A DNA stretch of 64,000 nt from Paragonimus westermani. Lineage: Eukaryota > Platyhelminthes > Trematoda > Plagiorchiida > Troglotrematidae. The position numbers and the translations under genes are program-made. Below are positions 22,523 through 33,250 of this stretch, piece after piece. Position 1 is the stretch's first letter. Every line of letters begins with the position of its first letter. The notes under the pieces were generated by a model. The model searched no databases, was not told where the DNA came from, and saw only the letters and a program-made list of their open reading frames with translations. The stretch spans positions 1-64,000 of the forward strand of contig QNGE01003648.1 of NCBI GenBank assembly GCA_008508345.1, written 5' to 3'.

Positions 22523-22783
22523 GTGCCCAGTGCATCAAAAAATTATATACGATTATTGCTACCCTTTTTCGAACAGCATAACTCATCGCGCATTGTGTTA
22601 TTCGTGTTCCATATTATCCGTATTATTCACTAGCCTTGTGTTTCCTTTGTTGCTCAGTGCATCAAAAAATATATATACGATCATTGCTAATCGTTGTCGA
22701 ATAGCATAAATCACTGCGTACTGTCTTACTTTTGTCCGATAGTATCCGTATTATTTTCTAGCCTCCTGTTTCCTTTCCGTTAA
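22523..22783 (+). repeat. Two ~127-bp tandem monomers, 5' UTR of CR1-like copy B
   Basis: Unit 1 starts at about 22,528 and unit 2 at 22,655, both with 'cagtgcatcaaaaaa' followed by TATATACGAT. Each runs on to 'atccgtattatt', 'ctagcct' and 'tgtttccttt'. They sit directly upstream of the ORF1 ATG at 22,817, the place where promoter-like monomers occur in some non-LTR elements. A promoter role is inference. Confidence 0.8.
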
Positions 22784-22816
22784 CAACTGTCATTTTCACT
22801 CACAGACCATCACACA

Positions 22817-22984
22817 ATGACACGCACAAGATCCAGCAGCATTGGTGGATCGGAGGTATCGAGTGCATGTGGTCGTTCCGGCTGCCGCATCGCTGTTCAG
22901 AACAGTATGCAATGCCAGACGTGCCTACACTGGTACTGTAGTGACCTGGACCTACCCCCGGTCTGCCCGCTGTACGATGTGTAA
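22817..22984 (+). CDS. CR1-like copy B ORF1 start, PHD-like zinc finger
   Basis: A 55-codon frame from ATG 22,817 to TAA 22,984. It contains ACGRSGC, QNSMQCQTCLHWYCSDLDLP and VC. The spacing of C-x4-C ... C-x2-C-x-H-x2-C resembles a truncated PHD/FYVE-type finger, which ORF1 proteins of several CR1-clade elements carry. In those elements ORF1 is an RNA-binding chaperone. The frame stops at PLYDV, and the coiled-coil part of ORF1 is found 450 bp further on. The minus-strand fragment at 18.35-18.76 kb preserves the same intervening region, so the gap is a feature of the family. Too short for the frame cut-off of most gene finders. Confidence 0.65.
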   Translation: MTRTRSSSIGGSEVSSACGRSGCRIAVQNSMQCQTCLHWYCSDLDLPPVCPLYDV

Positions 22985-23428
22985 AATCCTTCCTAAAATC
23001 TTAGCTTACATTGTACATAAGACCTTGAGGATCTTTGCCTGCCGTCTGCCTGACGCATGAGATCGAGTTTGTTTGTTGGCCTGCTTGTCGGCGTATGCGC
23101 ACCAAGCGCGACACATATTTTTCCGGCTTGCTCGCGCGCTCGACAGTCGGATCCTTATCCTCCCTAGCTGTTTCGCGTATCGGTGTCCTCCAGCACTGAT
23201 CGAGACCATTTGTCATTGTTGCATAATATATATAATATATAATAATAATATATATGTAATATATATTTTTTCAGTCTCGCAATTATTTGTATTTTTATTT
23301 CGCGTCTGGTATTTCTGCGTACACCTGAGGAAACGTTAATTTAGTGCACGTACGCACTAAATTGCCACTTTAGGTGTATTCGCCTCAGGGAGGACCAGTA
23401 CGCCTTCCTCACTTCTTCAAAAAGATCG

Positions 23429-24586
23429 TTGATTTGTATGAGCTGTCTCTTCCGAGATAGCTGCACCCCAATGAAGGCCACGTTGGATCCTCTACTCACC
23501 ACCCCGAGCGAGCAGAAGTCAGACGCGTGCAAGTGTAGCTACAAGGAATCTAAAGATGTACGCGCACGGATAGCCACGGTAGAAAAAGCCCTGAGTGATA
23601 ATCAGAGAGCTTTATCTGACAAAAAGTTAGAAATGAACTTGTTGAATGAGTGCATTGCCCATGTCCTTCCAGGCGCTGCGGTTGCTCGCAAGGCAGTAGC
23701 CTTGTCCACTGCTCAAATTGAGGAAGTCGCGACGAGCTTGAAGGATAGAGCACTCCGGGAGAAGGGGCTTGTTTTGTGGCGATCATTTCCGACCATACTC
23801 TCTCCAGGGGAACAAGCCAGAGGGGTGCTAAACGCTTGTTTCCCTCCAGAGTCTACCAAAAAGGTTTCCGCCAGCAGACCTCGCTCTGAAGCTACCAAGA
23901 AGTCACTGAGACTTCTTGTGACGTCACCCGCAAAGATTAGCACGGAGGTAGTACTGGAAAAAGCGGCTTAACTGAAGAAAAAGCACGTTAACCTAAGGGG
24001 AATCTCGCTAGATCGCTCATTGTAGAAGCGCTCTCAGCTTGCTAGAACAAATTTATGCATCAAGGCTGACCCCAAACTTCAGGCTAGCGGTAAAGTCCTT
24101 ATCCATGCTGTCAAGAGGAGATCGTTGTCCTCGGATGGATCACCCCAAGGACTCACATCAGAAGCCACTGCCCCTATCTCCTTGGAAAGTCAAGCGTTGT
24201 TGATATGCAAGGGGCCGAGAGAGCAGACCTCAAAGGTTTTAAGGACCATCACTTTTCTGGACCCCCAATCATCTCACCTAAGGAAGCGTCCGTTGAGGAA
24301 ATATTTTATCCCTAAGCTTTATAGCCTAGTGAGTCTGCTGGGACTCCCCTGCATCCAAAATGACCCAAACTTGTCACATTCCGGCGGCTCTCTCGTCGGC
24401 TGCATCGGGGCCATTTCGTCCGGTATTCTCTCCTCATCTACAACCCAATCCAAATTTCCGAGGGTGCAAAACTGCAAATTACCCTCCAGAAGCCCTGAAA
24501 ACAAGAGCGGTCAGAAAGTCATCGACCTTAGGCCAACAGAAGCGGACGAGCGTTCCACAGGACGCTCACATATGCCCAGGCTGTGA
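23429..24586 (+). pseudogene. CR1-like copy B ORF1, coiled-coil and basic C-terminal part
   Basis: Frame 23,429-23,971 (180 aa) has a charged heptad-like region (SYKESKDVRARIATVEKAL, then SDNQRALSDKK, about residues 36-75), then KDRALREKGLVLWRSFP and EQARGVLNACFP. After stops near 23,972 and 24,025, homology to ORF1 resumes with DPKLQASGKVLIHAVKRRSL at about 24,070-24,130, and a further frame runs 24,125-24,586. The layout zinc finger, coiled coil, basic domain matches ORF1 proteins that coat element RNA. Stops make this copy defective. Confidence 0.65.
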
Positions 24587-24734
24587 TGAAACGGCTACCA
24601 CCCCCCAAGAGGGCTCACAGAACTACGCCGCCAGTTACGCACTCCTCCTCACTACTGAGGCCACTTTCCCAAGCTCTCCCTCGTGCGCTTCCGTCTCTTT
24701 TTGCACCCAGCTAAACGAAGAAGTAGCCCTCAAA

Positions 24735-25540
24735 TGCGTGTACACCAATTGTCCGAGCCTTCTGAACAAACTACCAGAAATCAGACAGCCGGTCCATGAC
24801 ACTAGCCCTCACATTCTTGCCTAACAGAGATCTGGCTTTCCGCGGATATCAGTGATAATGAACTGTATGTCCCTGGTTACCTTTTGTACCGGACGGACTC
24901 CTCCCGTGGACGCATGGGAGGCTGCGCCGTTTTCCTAAGCCAGAAGCTCCCAGCGCAAGCTGTCGTAGGGGAATTTACCTGCCCGGAGAAATGCCACACG
25001 TTCTGGATCAAACTCCAACTTCACAAACGTGACACTCTTCTTACCGGGGTTGTGTGCCGTTCGCAGTCATGCAGTGCATCCGACGACGAGGCTATTCTTG
25101 CTATCCTAGACAGACTCAGGTCTTCCTAGCGTTTCTCCCGTCTTCTTATTATGGGTGACTTCAACGAACCCAAACTCAACTCTATGGCAGCTTCTCGAGG
25201 GCTGTGGCTGCGCGTTCTCGAAACCCCTGGAAATGTTGATCCATGAGGAAGCCTGGACACAGCATGTCGATCTACCTACAAGGCACCGTCCAGAACAGAC
25301 ACCCTCCTTGGTCGATCTGGTCATTACGAACGAGGATCACATGGTAGATTGGGTGGTCATCGAACCACCGCTAATGCACAGTGACCACATGATACTAACC
25401 TTTGACATTATCTGTTACTGGCTCCAAAATGCTGCGACAAAGACTTCATTCCGAAACTTCCAGAAAGCAGACTTTAACGCAGTGAGGACGTTCTTAAGCA
25501 CACAGCCTGATATCCGACTCAGTGAACTTGAACTACCTTT
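24735..25540 (+). pseudogene. CR1-like copy B ORF2: APE-type endonuclease
   Basis: Starts with LKCVYTNCPSLLNKLPEIRQ at 24,730. It continues, after a frame break near 24,822, with LTEIWLS (catalytic Glu), VPGYLLYRTDSS and GRMGGCAVFLS. A TAG at 25,127 is followed in the same frame by RLLIMGDFNEPKLN with the GDFN box. A frameshift near 25,195 leads into LVDLVITNEDHM and HSDH, the His box. All key catalytic residues are therefore still present, but in at least three frame segments. In an active element this domain nicks the target strand. Confidence 0.88.
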
Positions 25541-27314
25541 CTTTTAAAGCTGCCCTTCACAAAGCCGATGAGGCATTTGCCCTTCGAAAACTATGGAAGT
25601 TCTCCTCTCGTGAACTGCTTCCGCGGAACATACGCCGACTTCTTGAATTACGTTCTCGTCTATTCTCTAAACAGAAGCTAACGGATAGGCCGGAGGATCT
25701 AGAGGCCTTTCGCTCTGTATGAAAGAGGTGCAAGCGGGAAATCCGGCAACACTCCCAACAGGTAAAGTCAAAAATCTTACAGGTAGCTTACGAAAATAAG
25801 AATTTTCTTCCCAAGTGTATACGACGCCAGAAAAAACTAAACCCTCAGGGTTTTCTCTGCGGCTTCCCGACGGAGAAACCTACTTTAACCCCCAAGTGGT
25901 TGCCGGAATGTTCAGAGAATACTACTCATCAGTCTACAATGTGGATCTGCCAAACTGGCATCCGATTCTCCCGCGTAGACACTTTGAATACCCCCTTCTG
26001 ACAGCTGAGTTTTATTTGTCCGACGTTCAGGACCTCTTGCTTAAGACCAATCCTTATAGTGCCATGGGGCCAGACAAGCTTCATCCCCGGATCCTCAAAC
26101 AAACGGCCCTCGGTTTGGCGGTGCCTCTCTTTGGTCTGTTAAAACGGACACTTCGGACAGGCACTCTTCCGGAGGCATGGAAAGAGGCCACTGTCTCACC
26201 TATATTTGAAACAGGCGATCGTCACTCTCCTGATAGTTATCGGCCGATCAGCCTCACCAGCATCCCATGCAAGATGATGGGGCGACTGTTAAAACGCACC
26301 ATTTTTAAGCATTTCTCCTCTAATAACCTATACTCTTCGATCCAGCACGGCTTTCTTCCCGATCGATCATGCATAACTAATATGTTAATTTTCATGGATA
26401 GCCTAACAGAGGCCAAGGACAATCGTCATATCTCGGACGCTATCATCTTCGACTTTGCTAAAGCCTTCAACCGTGTCCCACACGGTCCTCTGGTGCATAA
26501 ACTAAAAGCTTATGGGATCCAAGTAGAGATTCTCCGCTGGATAACTTCCTGTTTTGGTAACAGGACTTTCAGAGGAAAAAACGGTACAGGCCTTCCGTCT
26601 GCATCCCCAGTCTCTGCGGGAGTCCCTCAAGGATCGGTGCTTAGTCCATTGTTGTTTCTGACCTACATCAGTGATCTCCCCGAGTCGATCTCTAGCAACG
26701 CCCTCCTTCATGCCGACGACTTGAAAATCTGGAATGCCTATGACTCCAATGCATTGCAGATTGACCTTGATCGTATTAAGTGTTGGTCCGATGATTGGGG
26801 TTTCCCTCTAAATGACGGTAAGTGTGCGCACATGTCACTCGGAGGAGACTCCGGGAACCCATTCGTGACACACGGTGCACAAAGTGTAGTAGATATCCCG
26901 AAAGTAGACCCTAAGGAAGACCTAGGGATCTGGTTGTTGTTTGGTTTGTCCTTCGCTTATCGTCACCAGCTGGCCGCCAAAAGATGTTTTATGACATTTG
27001 GGATGATTCCCAGTATAGACAAGCACGCCTTGCACACGCTTCACGGAGTCTACATAAGGCCACTGCTCGAGTATGCCAATCAAGTCGTCTATACCGGTTT
27101 GAAGGAGAACATGCTCGCCATTGAACGTGTTCAGCGAGTAGCCACCAAATTAGTCTCTGGCTTACGGCATCTATCCTACGAGTCTCGCCTCGAAATTCTC
27201 TATCTTTATCCGCTTGAGTTTCATGGACTCCGCGGCGACCTGATCCTTACACACTTTCTCATTGGCACAGGACTCGTGCAACAATTATTCACCCTAGTAA
27301 GCGATATAAGTTGA
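25540..27314 (+). pseudogene. CR1-like copy B ORF2: reverse transcriptase
   Basis: The long frame 25,815-27,314 (499 aa) contains YSAMGPDKLHPRIL, AWKEATVSPIFETGDRHSP, YRPISLTSIPCKMM, FDFAKAFNRVPHG (motif A, Asp at residue 213), SAGVPQGSVLSPLLFLTYIS (motif B), LLHADDLKIW (motif C, residues ~297-306) and GLRGDLILTHFL near the end. Motif C reads HADD where FADD or YADD is expected; copy A has YADD. The region just upstream, 25,540-25,815, holds the EN-RT linker with a TGA at 25,720 and a frameshift near 25,845. The RT frame itself is long and open, so this is a young copy, probably recently inactivated. Confidence 0.9.
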
Positions 27315-27683
27315 AGAGGTCATGACAAGAAGCTCTATAAGCTTCGACCTCGGACCTTCCTTAGACAACAGTTCTCATATAGAGTTATCAACTACTGGAA
27401 CGACATACCACCGGAGATTGTTAGCTGCTCCTCTAAGGACCGTTTCAGTGTTACTGGACTCCCACCTACTTAAGAAGCCGTTAGATTAGTAATTTAACAT
27501 GTTCTGCTAGATCATTATTTCGCTCTGTTTTTGGTACCTTCTGTAACCCACAAGAGCGGTGCTACACCCCGTTTTCGATGACTGCCTTTCAGGTCAACAG
27601 AAAACCGCCGGACATCGAAAAGAACAAACTGACTGGACCCGGGTAGATTGAGTCCCCAGCCTCGAACGCGTGTACGTATCGCT
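27315..27683 (+). mobile_element. CR1-like copy B 3' end
   Basis: The stretch after the RT frame is shared, with small changes, by the truncated copies at 7,083-7,501 and 31,648-32,015. It ends near 'gtatcgctga', corresponding to one unit of the GAATCGCT octamer seen twice at 7,486-7,501. The reading frame of ORF2 appears to continue a little past 27,314 in the ancestral element (KLRPRTFLRQQFSYRVINYW). Confidence 0.8.
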
Positions 27684-27925
27684 GAAAGCAGCGCTTCTAA
27701 AGATCGTTTCGAAGCTTTGCTTGATTCCCATTCGTCTGAAATTTCATTATGCGGGTAATCTTACTCTGTTCTTGGTATTCACTGTAATCCCCAAGAGCGA
27801 TGCTACACCCTGTTTCCAATGATCGCTGTTCAGATCAACAGACTTCCGCGGATACTGAGCAAGGAAAACCGGCTGGATCCTGGAAACTTGGGCCCCTGCC
27901 TCGAACCCTTGTATCATCGCTGAGT
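27684..27925 (+). mobile_element. CR1-like truncated tail C, tandem to copy B
   Basis: Starts immediately after the end of copy B with 'gcttctaaagatcgtttc', matching copy B near 27,430. It then follows the same 3' UTR through 'aagagcgatgctacacc' to 'catcgctga' at about 27,920, but at clearly lower identity, so it belongs to another subfamily. It is either an independent 5'-truncated insertion or the displaced 3' part of copy A, whose own homology stops at the corresponding point. Confidence 0.75.
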
Positions 27926-28242
27926 CTAGGCTTTAATCCTTTGTTACATGCACCCGGAACTCCAATATTTAAGGTTTAGAACTTCCCAAAAGGCTCTGAA
28001 CCAAACGAACGTGGTGGGTTTTTCCGGCTCACGAAGTAGTTGACGTACAAGGAAATGGAACTTTACAATCGACCTGGAGGATTAGATGCAGACCGTGCCG
28101 GGGAATTTTACACATTGCACATCACGCTGTGCACACTGAGTGTTTCATCAATTGTAACCGCATGCCCATGTGGGCTTCAAGCTTGATCATGATTATTATC
28201 AGTGTTTCGCGGTGATGCCGAACTGATAAATGTTCGAACCTT

Positions 28243-28385
28243 CTACTATAACGACCTCTTATAATAACCTAGTTTTGGTTGTAATTTCGTTGCACAATTT
28301 GACACTCCTTAGAAAGGCATTTTTGTTTAGTCCATCTTTGTACCTTACTTTCGTTCATATGAAATCCGTCACCTTACTGTTTCTC
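28243..28385 (+). repeat. Dispersed repeat family R3, copy 2
   Basis: Partner of 8,385-8,530; modest similarity centred on 'caatttgacactcc'. Boundaries are approximate. Confidence 0.4.
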
Positions 28386-29024
28386 GCGCTATAAGCGGGA
28401 CACGATCTAGTTGTAGACGTTATTTTCCGTGTCTCAATAATATACGGTATATCGAGGTGTAACTGCGTGAAAGTGTTCTTACACTATGTTCCCAAGTGAA
28501 ATCAAAAACAGAACTTGTCAGACACAGCGAAGTTTCAGTCGCACTGATTTCGCATGGATTGCTTTATACAAAAGAAGCATCAATACAATGACGGGACATA
28601 CTTAGCGCCGAAATTCCGGCTGACCATGTGGCTTGTTTACCTTAACGCATGTCCGAGTTATACTATAGTGAAGACGAGCGATCGCCTTACACTACTCACA
28701 CCACTATTATTCAGTAGAGTCAGCAGCATGGATTTTGACATCAAAGTGGCCGTGGAAAAAATATAAGCATCGGGGTGCAACATCGTACGAAATGGTTATT
28801 GGTACATGAAGGAACACTGGTAACCATAGCAACCGTGACGCTCTGAGACCAGTGTCGTGCGCAGGCGAGTGTTTTTGTTTTGTAGTCATTTTGAAGCACG
28901 ACCGCTGTATTGGTTTTCTAAGTAAATAACATTTGGGCCATCCGCGTTCTTGGCTCACAACACACGACTTCTTTTACGCCGGTGCTAGTTACGACAGAAT
29001 GCGAGACTATCTGGATTGGTTACA

Positions 29025-29330
29025 GCTGTAGCGACTATAATAAATGATATTTTGATAGTCGCATTCATCTGTACATTTTCTATGATTTTGATTTTGTACC
29101 TACTTTTGTTTTAGTCAAGCTACACATTTTGTAACATCCGTCCCGGGGCTAACACACAACTCGCTCCGTGCCTCGCTAGCTTGACGCGCCTCTCTGTACT
29201 CTCTATTTTCCAGGGTCGGTAATAATATACGAAGTCAACGCGCTGAGACTTGGCTTTTCACTGTCGATCGATTGTCGATAGTGCTAACTGACAGGGTTGT
29301 ATTTTGTTGGATCAGTTCCAACACAGCGTT
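29025..29330 (+). repeat. Dispersed repeat family R2, copy 2
   Basis: Partner of 19,035-19,345. Contains 'cctcgctagcttgacgcg' near 29,172 and ends near 'ggatcagttccaac'. No coding potential is shared between the copies. Confidence 0.6.
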
Positions 29331-31647
29331 GAAATACCCGCTAGCTCGAGCCTCCGCGAGTGGTTGCTTGTAGCCTTCTGTGAATCACTGGTTGGCTTTG
29401 CACTGAATTCGTTCCACCCAATTCTTATACACTATACATCCGTGAAAGATAAAAACAGGAGGGGAAGATGGAACCCAACCAAAGAAACCTGGGCCCAAGC
29501 CCAAACATTTGGTCTCTTGATGCCAACACACTGCAAACAAACCTCGTTGTGGATGAAAGTCAGGCGTCATCAAGACTCACAGCATTCACTGCTCTGTATC
29601 AATGATTGTACTTAATTCACAGATGACTCAACGAAACATCGAAGTTTATAACCCTAAAGCGGATTAACTACCCTCTCACCTGGAGTCTCCAGCTCCTGAA
29701 TACGAGTCAAGTGATCACTAATCGAGATGGACCAAGCCACAATGAGCGGCACCTTAGAAATGGCTTCACCTCTCTGCGCTAGACGATCACAGGGTAGACT
29801 CGCACCTTATATTAATCGTTGGCATACAGTCGTTGGTGTGGCAGACAACTAGATTGCGTCACTCTTGGAGGGTCCAACCAACTAGCACTGTGAATGCCCA
29901 AAGATTGATTAAGGGAAATCACTTGGTAATCATTGCCAAATACTCGTCTGTTGGAATCTTTGTTGCTTGCCTGCTGGTATTATTCTATGAGACCGGCAGA
30001 ACACAAACACCGACAGTAAAATACCTGAAGATGGCTCGCATGTTCCACGTGAAGAGGACAGGTTTCACGTACCTTCACTGGAACACCAATTACGGTTGCC
30101 TTGTATAAGAGTACCTAAGGCTTCAGAGAATTGGCCTTTGTCGCTAGAGTTTCCTGGACTAGGGAAAACCCTTTGGCCTCCATTTCACTTCTTATACATC
30201 CACAGCTATCGATGCAACTTCCTAGGCACACAAACTGATTATCAACCCCCAACTTCATTATTCAACATAAAATACACGTAATCACAGCAGCTTTCAAAAA
30301 TACTGCAACTCGAAGCTACAAAGCGCACTAGTATTGACGTGCTGAGGGAATGTATCATACAACAAACATGTATTGTCAGTATCATCAAGATCAATAAACC
30401 TTCCATCAGATGGAAGGCCCACTCTAATATTTTGTGTCACAGATAAACAAGACTGAACAGAAACGGTGAAAGTTAACAGTTATGACGTACGCCACTCAGA
30501 ATGATGAAACAATCGTGGAGTGAATTACGGGAATGAAGTCCTGATAGTATGTACGCAAGCCTATTCGGGGCACATATGCATTTGAGTGGCTCCAACAGTG
30601 CAGATCGGTTCGCTGAATTAAGCACACATTTACATCCGAGAAAGGCAGCAGGTGCCGGCCGGCGGAACGTAGAGCTGCTCCAAAATTTGGTAAGCAGTGA
30701 AATTTTAGTCAATACACCCTCGCTAAAGCGAAATCCTGTCTGTTCTCCTTCAACGCCGGAATAACAGTTATGGTTGAGGTCAAAAGTCACCCTATGGTTT
30801 CTGAAAGAACCGCTTTCTTAAACATGAGAAATACCATTGGGTAACTCTAACACAGAGAGACGCTTCGTCGTCTGCACACGTTGAAACAACTGGGTTGATG
30901 TACGTAACAAAGCCTCTTTCTGCGAAAAGTGTCGGTATGAGGTAATCTGAGCAAGCAGCCCTATTGGGTGTGATGACCGAAGTATAATAGTAAACTTGCT
31001 TTGGTGGAATTTTTCAGTCTGCCGACAAGAGCAAGTTCGTGGGAATATGAGACTAGCAAAGTCGGTCAACAAATTGGTCCTCCCAGCGTGTTAACCCTAT
31101 GTATTAATTACGGATGAGCGTGCTACCACACTTGCTGATAGCTTCATTGGCAAACAGGTCAACGTTCTTTTTCGTTATCATTTCCATTTAGCCAAGCCTC
31201 AGTGTTAACAGATCACGCCTCTCATCTTCCTACAGATATCCCTCCTTGTTAAATGAACTACCGTGAAAAATGTTCCGCCTGGCATCTAAGAACTCTATGA
31301 AGTTTACCCGGACCCATTTTTTACTCAACACACGAATTACCGTATCGCATGCTTCACGGAAGATCTACGAAATGTGAGTTCGACATCCATTAGGTCCTTT
31401 GGGATTGGAAGTGATGAGGTTGCAGTGTATGTCTGTAGGATGGGTATAACTGATCGCCGGCCTGGAAAGATCCTCGACAGCTCGTGATTGCGGTCAGTGG
31501 AGTCGTTACCCATCAAAAAATAAAACGCACCGTCTGAAGCACACGAATATACCCCAAATAGAAAGGTCGGCCCTGAATGGTTCTACGCCACATAACGAGG
31601 CAAAGTTTACCGCAGGACTCGCGTGACAATTTTTCACCCCAGTGACT
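29331..31647. other. No recognisable gene
   Basis: Short frames on both strands. A plus frame at 29,833-30,108 contains a hydrophobic stretch (VGIFVACLLVLFY), and minus frames at 30,473-31,072 follow each other closely, but I recognise no domain and see no supporting splice signals. Confidence 0.4.
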
Positions 31648-32015
31648 GACAACAGGCGAAGGCGTCACGACAAGCTCTGTAAACTGCGATCCCGTACCTT
31701 CCCTAAGCGACAATTCTCCTCATACAGGGTTATCAACCACTGGAATGGCTCTTCTAAGGACCGATCTGATGTGTCATCAAATTTCCATCTACTAAAAAAA
31801 GTGTTAGATAATTATTTTACTCTGTTCTGTTAGATTGGTATTTTACACTGTTCATGGAATTCGCTGTAGTCCCCAGCAGTGTTGCTACATCATGTTCTCA
31901 CCGACTGTCTTTCAGGTCAACAGAAAACCGGTGGACGTTGCAACGGACAAACTGACTGGATCCGGATGACTTGGGCCTCCAAACTCGAATCCGTGAACAC
32001 ACCGTTATCTGAGAC
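31648..32015 (+). mobile_element. 5'-truncated CR1-like tail D
   Basis: Aligns with 27,320-27,680 of copy B. It opens with KLCKLRSRTFPKRQFSSYRV (copy B: KLRPRTFLRQQFSYRV), has VINHWNGSSKDR, then the 3' UTR with 'cttttaggtcaacagaaaacc'-like sequence near 31,910. About 25 bp covering the 'accaccggagattgttagc' part of copy B are missing near 31,745. The end is diffuse, around 32,000-32,015. Confidence 0.85.
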
Positions 32016-32686
32016 CAGGTCTGATCCGGAGAAGGACGGTGCCAGGCATAACAAGGACGCACATGACGTCCAAAATTGGTGCCAGGTAAAAGTGGCCTAC
32101 GCTCAGCACACAATTTCAACAGCCGTCCACAATTTTCCGGGAGATATGATGCCAGCCGAAATATTCCAACTACACGAGATTGGGCTGTATCAAGACGGCG
32201 GATCGGGGAATTTAGCTTCGGCCAAAACGATTATATCGGAGGCATATCGATCCTGAGGAAAGCTACCAGCTCCGAAGAAACGGCGTCCTCGATAAGAACC
32301 TCAGTGCAACTAACTGGTGCATAGGCGTATATAATGACAAGATAACTCAACACATGGCGATTAGAGCAAGCCTTAACAAAGATTACCACACAGATGACAT
32401 CCTAACAGGAATCCAATCTGCCCATACGGCCGAGACCGTACTGTTTAGGATTACACTTACTTAGCCTGACTGGTGGCGGCGGCCGTGGAGTCACTCCATG
32501 TGTACTAACAGTGAGCAGAAAGTCGACTATTGCCTGGAATGATAGTCTCTGAAGTGCAGTAAACATCAGGATTCGATGGGTTTAACGCTCTCCCAAGAGT
32601 AGCCTGTTGACCAGTCGGTTTCAGAGTGTACCAGAAGCAACCCGTATTCTAAGTCTTAGTAAGGGACGAGGGACACCAGAGGCTGG

Positions 32687-33250
32687 GCAGAAGCCGTAGA
32701 GGAGAGTTTGGTAACTGACACAGAACACCTGTTGAAATGCGTACGGTCGTGGGAACCGGAGGCTCACTGTGTTGCTCTTATTTCATGATCGTCACCATGA
32801 TGGTTGCTCTAAATAACCGGCCAATCGAGTTCGGTCGCGTGAATGTTGTCGTTGTTTGGCCGAGTTGTCTGTGAAGTGAGTGCATTTAATGACGCGGAGC
32901 AGTGGAGGCAGTAAGAAGGCTGTCTTGTTGATGACGCCTTAATCTCACTTGCAGCTCGGTTGTTTGTTTGCAAGGTGTAGGCACCTTGATGTTGAATGAG
33001 TGAATATAGACGTAGTTATTTTCTAATAGTTAGGTCCCTTCCCGTTCCCTTCTCTTTTCCTATATGGGGTTTGCTTTATCTTCACGGTTGTGTGACTGTT
33101 AAGCACCAGTGTGAATCACTGATATATTGCTGTCCATCATGGTGACGATCATGAAATAAGAGCAACACAGTGAGCCTCCGGTTCCCACGACCGTACGCAT
33201 TTCAACAGGTGTTCTGTGTCAGTTACCAAACTCTCCTCTACGGCTTCTGC
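32687..33250. mobile_element. Element with perfect 117-bp terminal inverted repeats
   Basis: The arms 32,687-32,803 and 33,134-33,250 are exact reverse complements over all 117 bases, with a 330-bp non-repeated core. No target-site duplication is obvious in the flanks. The core has no open frame of note. Part of it (32,855-33,075) is related to 52,232-52,465 on the opposite strand, which lacks these arms. Best guess is a non-autonomous fold-back or MITE-like element, or a very recent inverted duplication flanking an older repeat. Confidence 0.9.
32855..33075 (+). repeat. Dispersed repeat family R4, copy 1
   Basis: Shares with the reverse complement of 52,232-52,465 the blocks 'ccgagttgtct', 'gatgacgcctta', 'agctcggttgtttgtt-gcaaggtgtaggca' and 'agttattttc ... 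agttaggtccc'. Roughly 75-80% identity in the conserved blocks. The shared segment lies wholly inside the core of the 32.7-33.25 kb inverted-repeat element. Confidence 0.75.

Noticed and set aside
29690..29830. Possible endonuclease fragment (ITNRDG, LEMASPL-like words)
   Set aside because: Words resemble a non-LTR endonuclease, but order and frame are too broken to support.
32240..32310. Second hammerhead-like motif on plus: CTGAGGA ... GAAAC ... GTC with partly matching flanks (TATCGA/TCGATA)
   Set aside because: Stem I is mismatched next to the core and stem II does not pair at its base (A opposite A); at most a decayed copy.
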